Shown piece after piece: positions 1-5,830 of a DNA stretch of 7,390 nt. Where the stretch lies: assembly GCA_030427215.1 (NCBI GenBank), contig JAUHXB010000058.1, positions 1 to 7,390 of the forward strand, given 5' to 3'. This stretch comes from Alphaproteobacteria bacterium. GTDB taxonomy: Bacteria; Pseudomonadota; Alphaproteobacteria; Micavibrionales; UBA1664. How positions within the stretch are numbered: the first letter of the stretch is position 1; each line of letters begins with the position of its first letter. Position numbers and translations under genes: made by a program. The notes beneath the pieces are model-generated. The model ran no database searches, was not told the origin of the DNA, and saw nothing but the letters and a program-made list of their open reading frames with translations.

Positions 1-947
1 AATTTAATATGATGTTTCATTCATACGCTGGTGCCCCTGCAGGTGATGAGAACAAGGTTTATTTGCGCCCTGAGACATGTGCGGGACAATTCCTGAATTT
101 TAAAAATGTACTCGACACATCACGCGTTCGGATGCCATTTGGAATTGCGCAAATTGGAAAAGCGTTTCGTAACGAAGTCACGCCAAGGAATTTTATTTTC
201 CGTTCTCGTGAATTTGAACAAATGGAAATGGAATGGTTTTGTCACGAAGATGACGTGCCCATGTGGTTTGATTTTTGGGTTGAGCAACGTAAAAAATTCT
301 GGGATTCCGTTGGTATTGACCTTGGTAAAATTCACTTTTTGGATGTGCCAAAAGATGAACTTGCCCATTATTCATCCCGCACGATTGATTTTGAATATCA
401 ATTCCCATTCAGCGGTGATGGATATGATGAGTTGGAAGGTGTTGCCCATCGCGGTAATTATGACCTAACCAAACATCAAGAACATTCAGGGCAAAAAATG
501 GAATATATAGATCCCGTCACAAATGATCGTTATATTCCTCATGTCATTGAACCATCATGTGGTTTAACGCGTGGTGTTTTGGCATTATTGTCCGAAGCCT
601 ACACAGTCGACGAAAATCGCCCATCGGGAATGTATATGAATTTCCATCCCTCTATGGCACCAAAAAAGGCTGCTATATTACCGCTTGTCGCGAAAGACGG
701 TATGCCAGAAATCGCGACGAAACTATATATGGAATTGCGTGAACATTTTGCCGTTGATTTGGATATTAAACAAAATATTGGGAAACGATATGCGCGACAG
801 GATGAAATTGGAACGCCATATTGCTTTACAATTGATGGTGACACGGTGTCTGACGGAACGGTCACAGTGCGCGAGCGTAACACAATGGCACAAGAGCGCA
901 TTTCCTTGGACAATGTTTTGGCGTATTTGAAAGACAAAATCGTATAA
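1..947 (+). CDS. glyQS: Glycyl-tRNA synthetase, single-chain (alpha2) type, 3' part
   Basis: Charges tRNA-Gly with glycine using ATP in the cytoplasm. The gene enters from the left edge: the frame is open to base 3 (Phe-Asn before the first Met at 9), so the ATG at 9 is internal and the N-terminal region with class II motif 1 is missing. Visible parts are the RPET substrate loop (about 66-83), class II motif 2 with GKAFRNE and the FRSREFEQMEMEWF segment (about 156-239), motif 3 around EPSCGLTRG (about 549-578), and a C-terminal anticodon-binding domain (about 660-940) with GKRYARQDEIGTP. These match the one-subunit family, not the alpha2beta2 GlyQ/GlyS enzyme usual in proteobacteria. The loop reads RPETCAG where the family usually has RPETAQG. 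The stop lies 9 bp from the convergent stop of the J-domain gene, and no terminator hairpin is visible between them. Confidence 0.95.
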   Translation, partial: FNMMFHSYAGAPAGDENKVYLRPETCAGQFLNFKNVLDTSRVRMPFGIAQIGKAFRNEVTPRNFIFRSREFEQMEMEWFCHEDDVPMWFDFWVEQRKKFWDSVGIDLGKIHFLDVPKDELAHYSSRTIDFEYQFPFSGDGYDELEGVAHRGNYDLTKHQEHSGQKMEYIDPVTNDRYIPHVIEPSCGLTRGVLALLSEAYTVDENRPSGMYMNFHPSMAPKKAAILPLVAKDGMPEIATKLYMELREHFAVDLDIKQNIGKRYARQDEIGTPYCFTIDGDTVSDGTVTVRERNTMAQERISLDNVLAYLKDKIV

Positions 948-956
948 TCTTGATTT

Positions 957-1565
957 TTAACGAAACATTTCAGCTTTTTCTTCAAATTTTTGATAGGCAA
1001 GGCGGAGGACGGTATAAGCCATATTAATATCTTTTAACTTTTCCTCGGCCTCTGGATCATTTTGATTCACATCTGGGTGCCATTTTTTTGCAAGCTCTTT
1101 ATAAGCGGCCTTAATTTCATCTAGTGTTATTGGTGCGGATAGCCCCATAATTTCAAGGGCCTCCCCTTCGGGGGTGTCGGTCGCAATATGGCGGTTGCGT
1201 TTTTCTTCGCGCTTTTTCTCTTTGGCTGCAGCTGCTTCTCCATAAAAATCGCTTGCCTGACGCCTTAATTCATCCTCCATATCAACTTTGCCAGTGAATT
1301 TCCATGTTGGACGATTCCCAAATAAGGATTCGTACATATGATTTTGTACGTCTTTATCGCTCATTCCATCAAAATAATTCCATGCCCTGTTGTAATCTGT
1401 CACATGCGTTTTACAAAAACGATAATACTCATCTAGCGAACGATCTTTCGGCGCGCGAAAGTCCCCAGCTTTATCGCATCCATTGATTTCACATGTTTTG
1501 ATTGCAGATTTTTTTAACCCTTCATCAAATTCTGGTGATTTTTCTTTTAACTTTATTTTGCTCAT
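957..1565 (-). CDS. J-domain (DnaJ-like) protein with C-terminal J domain
   Basis: A 202-residue cochaperone-like protein, probably a partner that stimulates an Hsp70 (DnaK) ATPase. The J domain is at the C-terminus (about residues 136-200): ALEIMGL opening, helix II, the HPD motif at 163-165, then a helix III with KLKDINMAY. There is no Gly/Phe region and no DnaJ zinc-finger array, so this is not DnaJ itself. The N-terminal part has a CX4C pair (Cys25, Cys30) and CX2H (Cys51, His54) that could bind a metal; this is inference. A charged, Lys/Glu/Ala-rich helix (about 108-126) links the two parts. From memory of the family, similar proteins are found beside bolA in many alphaproteobacteria. 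The start is the only reasonable Met, 16 bp from the divergent bolA start, and it has no Shine-Dalgarno. Confidence 0.9.
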   Translation of the reverse strand: MSKIKLKEKSPEFDEGLKKSAIKTCEINGCDKAGDFRAPKDRSLDEYYRFCKTHVTDYNRAWNYFDGMSDKDVQNHMYESLFGNRPTWKFTGKVDMEDELRRQASDFYGEAAAAKEKKREEKRNRHIATDTPEGEALEIMGLSAPITLDEIKAAYKELAKKWHPDVNQNDPEAEEKLKDINMAYTVLRLAYQKFEEKAEMFR

Positions 1566-1581
1566 ACGTTATTATTATATA
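1566..1581. promoter_or_regulatory. 16-bp divergent spacer, probable overlapping promoters for leaderless mRNAs
   Basis: Only these AT-rich bases separate the two start codons, and neither gene has a purine-rich ribosome binding site. On the plus strand a TATTAT (1570-1575) lies 17 bp after TTAACT (1547-1552, inside the J-protein gene) and 7 bases before the A of the bolA ATG, which fits transcription starting at the start codon. On the minus strand a perfect TATAAT (1579 down to 1574) ends 8 bases before the J-protein ATG, again predicting a leader of 0-2 bases. The -35 on that strand is poor. AT-rich sequence gives chance -10 matches, so the promoters are inferred. Confidence 0.45.
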
Positions 1582-1857
1582 ATGATTGAGCAACAGCTTA
1601 AAGATCTTCTGGAAAAAAATATTGACTGTTATTATTTGGAAGTGGTTAATGAAAGCCATCTTCACAATGGTCATACTGGATCACCAGGAACGGGTCAAAG
1701 TCATTTTAGTGTTTTAGTTGTTTCAGATGATTTTTTAAATCAATCTAAAGTTGTGCGGCATTCTATGATATATAAATGTGTTAACCCTCTGTTTCAAAAT
1801 GGCCTTCATGCGTTATCTATAAAAACTTTTACAAAAGACGAATACAAAAGCATGTAA
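1582..1857 (+). CDS. bolA: BolA family protein
   Basis: A 91-residue protein with the BolA fold. Family members bind [2Fe-2S] clusters together with monothiol glutaredoxins, act in iron/redox homeostasis, and in some bacteria affect cell shape and transcription. Visible marks are the SHLHNGHTG loop (25-33), the conserved His41 in GQSHF, the KVVRHSMIY segment (56-64) and the HALSIKT strand (76-82). The His-containing loop points to the BolA (BolA_H) branch and away from IbaG/BolA_C. The frame is open upstream to 1483, but those residues run antisense to the J-protein gene and do not resemble the family, so the ATG at 1582 is the start. It lacks a Shine-Dalgarno and may be translated from a leaderless mRNA. 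Confidence 0.93.
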   Translation: MIEQQLKDLLEKNIDCYYLEVVNESHLHNGHTGSPGTGQSHFSVLVVSDDFLNQSKVVRHSMIYKCVNPLFQNGLHALSIKTFTKDEYKSM

Positions 1858-1866
1858 TTTATCTTG

Positions 1867-1882
1867 TAATACAAACGTATTA
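1867..1882. repeat. Short inverted repeat in the bolA to RHH-gene gap
   Basis: TAATAC and GTATTA form a perfect 6-bp inverted repeat around an AAAC spacer, 9 bp after the bolA stop and about 60 bp before the ribbon-helix-helix gene. No T-run follows on either strand, so it is not a convincing intrinsic terminator. An operator for the downstream RHH protein is possible, but six AT-rich base pairs can occur by chance. The rest of the gap (1883-1942) has a weak promoter candidate, TTGTAA at 1896-1901, 17 bp, then GAAAAT at 1919-1924 with a TG extension. Confidence 0.25.
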
Positions 1883-1942
1883 AAACTACCATAGGTTGTA
1901 ATGTGAAACATAAGATGTGAAAATGATATAAGGGACACAGCA

Positions 1943-2296
1943 ATGGGGAAAGAGGGAAAGACGGCTTTGATTAGCCGTAATATTACAGTCAATAAGAGAA
2001 GGACGTCTATTCGTTTAGAGGCACAGATGTGGCTAGCTCTAAAGGAAGTCGCGCTTCGTGAAAAATGCACGATCCACGATATATGCACGATTATAGCAGG
2101 TCGAAAATCAGCCAGTATTACTTTAACCGCCGCTATTCGTACCTTTCTAATGCTGTATTTTAAAGCAGCGGCAACCGAAGAGGGGCATCAAAAAGCAGGG
2201 CATGGAGCCTTTAAAATGATGTTGGCAAGGGCGGCAAATCAGCCAAAAGAGCAGGGATATGGTGATGATTATGAGGCGAGGGGGAACAGAACCTGA
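1943..2296 (+). CDS. Ribbon-helix-helix domain protein
   Basis: A 117-residue protein resembling the alphaproteobacterial RHH_4-type ribbon-helix-helix proteins. The likely beta-strand is RRTSIRLE (19-26), followed by a helix with MWLALKEVALRE (29-40), a turn with CTIHDICTII (42-51), and then SITLTAAIRTFLMLYF (58-73), which matches the usual end of this domain. RHH folds dimerise and insert the strand into the DNA major groove, so DNA binding is likely, but the target and function are unknown. The C-terminus (about 80-117) is polar and probably disordered. The start has a good Shine-Dalgarno (AAGGGA, about 1930-1935, 7 bases before the ATG). It lies 75 bp ahead of pcm on the same strand, where other genomes often have surE. 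It may regulate this unit or simply be its neighbour. Confidence 0.75.
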   Translation: MGKEGKTALISRNITVNKRRTSIRLEAQMWLALKEVALREKCTIHDICTIIAGRKSASITLTAAIRTFLMLYFKAAATEEGHQKAGHGAFKMMLARAANQPKEQGYGDDYEARGNRT

Positions 2297-2371
2297 TCTA
2301 TCTCATTGCCAACATCAATACGGCTAAAAATTCCCATTGTTCAGGCTTTGCAAATCGCACACACTGAATAT

Positions 2372-3082
2372 ATGACATTTAATAATAATTTATCTGGCCT
2401 TGAGGCGCGAAAAATAAGATTAATCATGCATCTGAGGCGGCAAGGTGTAACATGTTCTAACACGTTACGTGCCATGGAGTTAATTCCAAGAGAAATTTTT
2501 GTCCCATCAACTTTTCAGCATCAATCCTATGAAGACATGGCATTGCCAATCGGTTTGGGGCAAACTATATCACAACCCTTGGTTGTGGCGTCGATGACTC
2601 AATCCTTGCAACTAAACGACAGGCATAAAGTCTTGGAAATTGGAACAGGGTCAGGATATCAAGCCGCAATTCTTTCAAAACTATGCCGAAGACTTTACAC
2701 AATTGAACGCCACAGGCCTTTGTTAATTCAGGCCGAAGAAAAATTCGCTGAAATGCGCTTGCGTAATATTACCGCAATGAATGGCGATGGTATGAAGGGG
2801 TGGAGCCCACAAGCTCCGTTTGATCGTATTATTGTGACGGCTGCTGCGCATGGTGATATTCCTCGCGAGCTGATGAATCAATTGGCAGTGGGGGGTGTTA
2901 TGGTCGCCCCGGTTGGTGACAGTGATACAGACCAGCGCCTTGTAAAAATCACAAGGCGTAGCGAGGATAAATTTGACAGGGATGAGATGTTTAACGTTCG
3001 GTTTGTGCCATTATTGCCAGAAGTCGCAGAAGATACGAAAGACATCGACCCAGAATTTAATCAGATGAATGCTTATGCCTGA
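2372..3082 (+). CDS. pcm: Protein-L-isoaspartate O-methyltransferase
   Basis: Transfers methyl groups from S-adenosylmethionine to L-isoaspartyl residues in damaged proteins, starting their repair, in the cytoplasm. With the ATG at 2372 the product has 236 residues. Visible marks are PREIFVP (39-45), the Pcm signature ALPIGLGQTISQP (57-69), SAM motif I LEIGTGSGYQA (88-98), the post-I acidic residue in YTIERH (109-114), PFDRIIVTAA (149-158) and the LAVGGVMVAPVG strand region (171-182). A longer reading from a TTG at 2306 would add 22 residues that do not resemble the family and has no Shine-Dalgarno, so I prefer 2372, although that start also has a weak binding site. The NlpD-like gene follows after 21 bp, an association also known from the surE-pcm-nlpD cluster of gammaproteobacteria. 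The C-terminal 20 residues are acidic and variable. Confidence 0.93.
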   Translation: MTFNNNLSGLEARKIRLIMHLRRQGVTCSNTLRAMELIPREIFVPSTFQHQSYEDMALPIGLGQTISQPLVVASMTQSLQLNDRHKVLEIGTGSGYQAAILSKLCRRLYTIERHRPLLIQAEEKFAEMRLRNITAMNGDGMKGWSPQAPFDRIIVTAAAHGDIPRELMNQLAVGGVMVAPVGDSDTDQRLVKITRRSEDKFDRDEMFNVRFVPLLPEVAEDTKDIDPEFNQMNAYA

Positions 3083-3103
3083 AAACGGCGTTAGGGTTTA
3101 AAT

Positions 3104-3985
3104 ATGGTAAGAAAACAAGCTAATTTTTATTTTCAAATATTTTTATATCTTACTATTCTAACATCTTTGTCTTCCTGCGGTCATTCGCCTGCGAATGTCA
3201 AAGTTGTCGATATGGGGTTGAAGGGATCATCGGTTGGTACAGCGATTGTTCAACGTAACGATACATTGTCTGAAATCGCAGAGCGTTATGATTTATCAAT
3301 GCGCAGCATTATTGCCGCGAATAAGATCAAACCACCTTATGTGATTTACCCTAATCAACGCCTGCGATTGCCTCCACCTAAAACATATAAGGTCCGCAAG
3401 GGCGATACGATTTACGAAATTTCACGCATGTTTAGCACAACGCAAACGCGCGTTGTTCGGTTGAACAATATCTCTAAACCTTACCGCATATATGAAGGGC
3501 AAGTATTGAAAATGCCAATGCCTGAACAACAAATTGCATCGGTATCGTCGAATACACAGGCCACAAGAACATTAAGACGAAAGGCAAAAATTGCTGCACC
3601 TAAAATGACAGGGAATGGTCTATTTAAAATGCCTGTAGATGGAAAAATTATATCATCCTATGGTCCGAAATCAGGTGGGTTGCATAATGATGGTATTAAT
3701 ATTGCTGCCCCGTTGGGGTCGCCGATTATGTCTGGTCAATCTGGCGTCGTGGCTTATACTGGGAATGGGATTGAAGGGTATGGTAATTTGATTTTAATTC
3801 GTCATGATGAAGGATATATGAGTGCGTACGCCCATTTGGATCGGATAGCGGTGAAACGTGGTGACATTTTGAAACAAGGGCAAAAAATTGGAGCCGTCGG
3901 GCAAACAGGAAACGTTGATCGCCCGCAATTGCATTTTGAAATTCGCAAGGGGGCAAAGGCTCTTAACCCAAAGATGTATTTATAA
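3104..3985 (+). CDS. nlpD: NlpD-like lipoprotein: two LysM domains and a degenerate LytM (M23) domain
   Basis: A 293-residue envelope protein. A hydrophobic signal peptide (about 8-24) ends in the lipobox LSSC with Cys25, and Gly follows, suggesting outer-membrane sorting. Two LysM peptidoglycan-binding domains follow (about 46-90 and 94-137), then a linker and a C-terminal LytM domain (about 172-293). The fold is clear (GKIISSYGPK, GYGNLILIRH, YAHLD, LHFEIRKG), but the active site is not complete. The usual HxGxD motif reads HNDGIN (194-199), so the Asp ligand is replaced by Asn, and the HxH motif reads Gln275-Leu-His277. E. coli NlpD and EnvC have similarly degenerate domains and activate amidases instead of cutting peptidoglycan, so the same role in daughter-cell separation is inferred. 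AGGG lies 7 bases before the ATG. The stop overlaps the next start by one base. Confidence 0.88.
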   Translation: MVRKQANFYFQIFLYLTILTSLSSCGHSPANVKVVDMGLKGSSVGTAIVQRNDTLSEIAERYDLSMRSIIAANKIKPPYVIYPNQRLRLPPPKTYKVRKGDTIYEISRMFSTTQTRVVRLNNISKPYRIYEGQVLKMPMPEQQIASVSSNTQATRTLRRKAKIAAPKMTGNGLFKMPVDGKIISSYGPKSGGLHNDGINIAAPLGSPIMSGQSGVVAYTGNGIEGYGNLILIRHDEGYMSAYAHLDRIAVKRGDILKQGQKIGAVGQTGNVDRPQLHFEIRKGAKALNPKMYL

Positions 3986-4662
3986 TGACCATGAAAATTA
4001 TTATTATTGGTGCAAGTGGTGGTATTGGACAGGCCTTTGTCGAAAACTGTAAAAAACGATACCAAGGTGCAGAGATATTTGAATTATCGCGCTCTCAAAC
4101 AGGATTTGATTTAACCGATGAAACTTCTGTTAAGCAAGCGGCAGAAAAATTTCAGGATCGCGATATTGATATGATTATTTTGGCGACTGGTTTTTTGGGG
4201 ACTGAGCCTGAAAAGTCACTTCGTGATTTGTCGATGGAAAAAATGGAACGTATCTTTCAAATTAATACATTTGGTCCTGCCTTGGTAATGAAGCATTTTA
4301 TTCCCAAATTGGCGCGTGATCGGAAATCTGTTTTTGCGGCATTGTCCGCAAGGGTGGGATCAATTGGCGATAATCACCTTGGGGGATGGTATGCTTATCG
4401 CGCGTCCAAATCTGCATTGAATATGATGATCCGTAGTGCATCAATTGAGGTTTCCCGCACCAATAAAAATGCCGTAATCATGGGTCTGCACCCAGGGACG
4501 GTCGATACATCTTTGTCCAAACCGTTTCAATCGCATGTGCCTGATAAAAAGCTCTTTACCCCTGATCATTCGGCTTCTCAAATGTTAAAAGTTATTTACG
4601 ATATTGACCCTAAAGATACAGGTCATATCTTTGCCTATGACGGTGAAAAACTGGTTTATTAA
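3985..4662 (+). CDS. Short-chain dehydrogenase/reductase, C-factor (CsgA)-like
   Basis: A 225-residue Rossmann-fold oxidoreductase of the SDR family. The cofactor loop GASGGIG is at 9-15, Asp42 in FDLTD follows the second strand region, ATG (67-69) is in the NAG-like position, Asn94 is in INTFGP, and the catalytic YxxxK is Tyr138-Lys142 with Ser121 or Ser126 as the partner serine. The SARVGSI...GGWYAYRASK pattern is typical of the CsgA/C-factor-like group. Substrate and physiological role are unknown; NAD(P) preference cannot be read reliably. The start ATG shares one base with the nlpD stop (TAATG), implying translational coupling; a second ATG at 3991 would give MKIIIIGA and is equally plausible. 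The first half of a CtrA-like box overlaps its stop codon. Confidence 0.88.
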   Translation: MTMKIIIIGASGGIGQAFVENCKKRYQGAEIFELSRSQTGFDLTDETSVKQAAEKFQDRDIDMIILATGFLGTEPEKSLRDLSMEKMERIFQINTFGPALVMKHFIPKLARDRKSVFAALSARVGSIGDNHLGGWYAYRASKSALNMMIRSASIEVSRTNKNAVIMGLHPGTVDTSLSKPFQSHVPDKKLFTPDHSASQMLKVIYDIDPKDTGHIFAYDGEKLVY

Positions 4663-4673
4663 CCTTTTGTTAA
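4659..4673. promoter_or_regulatory. CtrA-like box (TTAA-N7-TTAA) upstream of flhF
   Basis: TTAACCTTTTGTTAA matches the full CtrA recognition motif TTAA-N7-TTAA and is the only exact match I found on reading the whole window (the motif is its own reverse complement). It overlaps the stop of the dehydrogenase gene and lies about 78 bp before flhF. CtrA controls flagellar genes in many alphaproteobacteria, so the context fits. Binding is inferred. Confidence 0.5.
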
Positions 4674-4711
4674 GAAATTATGCTGGACAGTTGATTCTCG
4701 AATAATCATAC

Positions 4712-4726
4712 TTAACGTGTGATTCA
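4712..4726. promoter_or_regulatory. Second, imperfect CtrA-like box upstream of flhF
   Basis: TTAACGTGTGATTCA is TTAA-N7-TTCA, one mismatch from the CtrA motif, starting 53 bp after the perfect box. It sits 4 bp ahead of a TATCAT hexamer (4731-4736), a possible -10, in the position where an activator site could replace a -35. A further TTAACC at 4738-4743 has no good second half. Single-mismatch copies also occur inside genes in this window (for example 1514-1528), so on its own this site is weak. Confidence 0.35.
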
Positions 4727-4750
4727 TACATATCATGTTAACCTAAGCTC

Positions 4751-5830
4751 ATGCGCCTTAAAACATTCTATGCAAAAAATATGACCGAAGCTATGCAACA
4801 AGTCAAAGAAACATTGGGGGAAGACGCCATCATCGTGGCTACCCGCGATGAAAATGGCGGTGCATCAGTGCGCGTGACTGCAGCGGTAGAGCCAGCAGAC
4901 GATTTGCCTGATCCATATCCAGATGATTATGAGCCAATAAGAAATCGACAGGCGCAATCGTTTTCGAATGATCGTGTCGATTATCTTCAATATGATAACG
5001 AGGAAGATTATGATGGGCAATTGACGGAAGAGTTAACAGACGTGATGTTACGTCACGTTGTGCCCAATGATGTCATGGATAATATTTTGGCCACGGCGGC
5101 AATGACGGGATTAGGGAATGCTGAATCTGCGCTTATTGCCGCGTTGGATCATCTTTATAGTTTTCACCCGGTGCCCCATAAATCTAATAAGGCCATGATG
5201 TTAGTTGGTGCTCCTGGTGCGGGAAAAACACTTATGATTGCAAAAATGGCGACACAGGCTGTAATGAATGGTTTAAATGTGGCAGTTGTCACCACCGATA
5301 CAGTGCGCGCTGGTGGGGTTGAACAACTCAATGCTTTTACAAAGATTTTAAAAGTGCCCTTGCAAACGGCAAAAACGCAGGCCGATTTAAAAACGATTTT
5401 GAGCCAAACAAAAAACCATGACATTGTCCTGATCGATACTGCTGGTACAAACCCACATGATCCTGATGATATGGCCCGTATCGCGAGATTAATAGATTCC
5501 GGCCCTGTTGAACCAATCTTGGCCATGACGGCCGGTGTTGATGCCGAGGAATCATCTGAAATAGCGCGAAGCTTCGCCTTGCTTGGCACAAAAAGAATGA
5601 TGGCAACACGCTTAGACGTGGCGCGTCGCCTTGGTGGTTTGCTTGCCGCCGCTCAAAAAGGGGGCATGAGCTTTTGCGATATTAGTTTTACCCCACGCGT
5701 GACAGACGGCATTGATGCCCTTGATCCCACTAAATTGGCAGGCTTTTTGGTTAAACCAGACCATATTTTAAAATCTTATCAAACCCCTCAATCTCAAAAT
5801 TCTCGTAAAACCGCAGGACGATCATCATGA
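4751..5830 (+). CDS. flhF: FlhF, SRP-type GTPase for flagellar placement
   Basis: FlhF is a membrane-associated GTPase that marks the flagellar assembly site. The 359-residue product starts with the typical MRLKTFYAKNMTEAM and DAIIVATRD segments, followed by an acidic Asp/Tyr-rich linker (about 47-92), an N domain (about 93-145) and the G domain. The G domain has P-loop GAPGAGKT (153-160), DTVRAGGVEQL (183-193), DTAG (229-232) and TRLD (286-289) where SRP GTPases usually have TKLD. ARRLGG follows, as in other alphaproteobacterial FlhF proteins known to me. There is no flhA directly upstream; the gene instead has its own 88-bp upstream region with CtrA-like boxes. No strong Shine-Dalgarno is seen. 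It overlaps flhG by 4 bp (ATGA), so the two are almost certainly co-transcribed and coupled. Confidence 0.93.
   Translation: MRLKTFYAKNMTEAMQQVKETLGEDAIIVATRDENGGASVRVTAAVEPADDLPDPYPDDYEPIRNRQAQSFSNDRVDYLQYDNEEDYDGQLTEELTDVMLRHVVPNDVMDNILATAAMTGLGNAESALIAALDHLYSFHPVPHKSNKAMMLVGAPGAGKTLMIAKMATQAVMNGLNVAVVTTDTVRAGGVEQLNAFTKILKVPLQTAKTQADLKTILSQTKNHDIVLIDTAGTNPHDPDDMARIARLIDSGPVEPILAMTAGVDAEESSEIARSFALLGTKRMMATRLDVARRLGGLLAAAQKGGMSFCDISFTPRVTDGIDALDPTKLAGFLVKPDHILKSYQTPQSQNSRKTAGRSS

Noticed and set aside
599..1000. Minus-strand 133-codon frame inside the GlyRS gene
   Set aside because: It is antisense to a conserved synthetase anticodon-binding domain and overlaps the end of the J-protein gene; no domain features are visible.
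1483..1581. Upstream extension of the bolA frame by 33 codons
   Set aside because: It runs antisense through the start of the J-protein gene, does not resemble BolA N-termini, and BolA proteins usually begin near the ATG at 1582.
1578..1583. Perfect TATAAT on the plus strand
   Set aside because: It overlaps the bolA ATG, so transcription from it would start inside the gene with no suitable downstream start codon.
1813..2088. Minus-strand 91-codon frame across the end of bolA and the start of the RHH gene
   Set aside because: It overlaps two better supported genes, has no recognisable family features and looks like a chance frame.
4663..4750. Sigma-54 (GG-N10-GC) promoter before flhF
   Set aside because: No correctly spaced GG/GC pair was found in the gap.
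5164..5589. Minus-strand 141-codon frame inside flhF
   Set aside because: It is antisense to the conserved GTPase core. Its Ala/Ser/Ile/Val-rich composition is what the opposite strand of such a gene gives.
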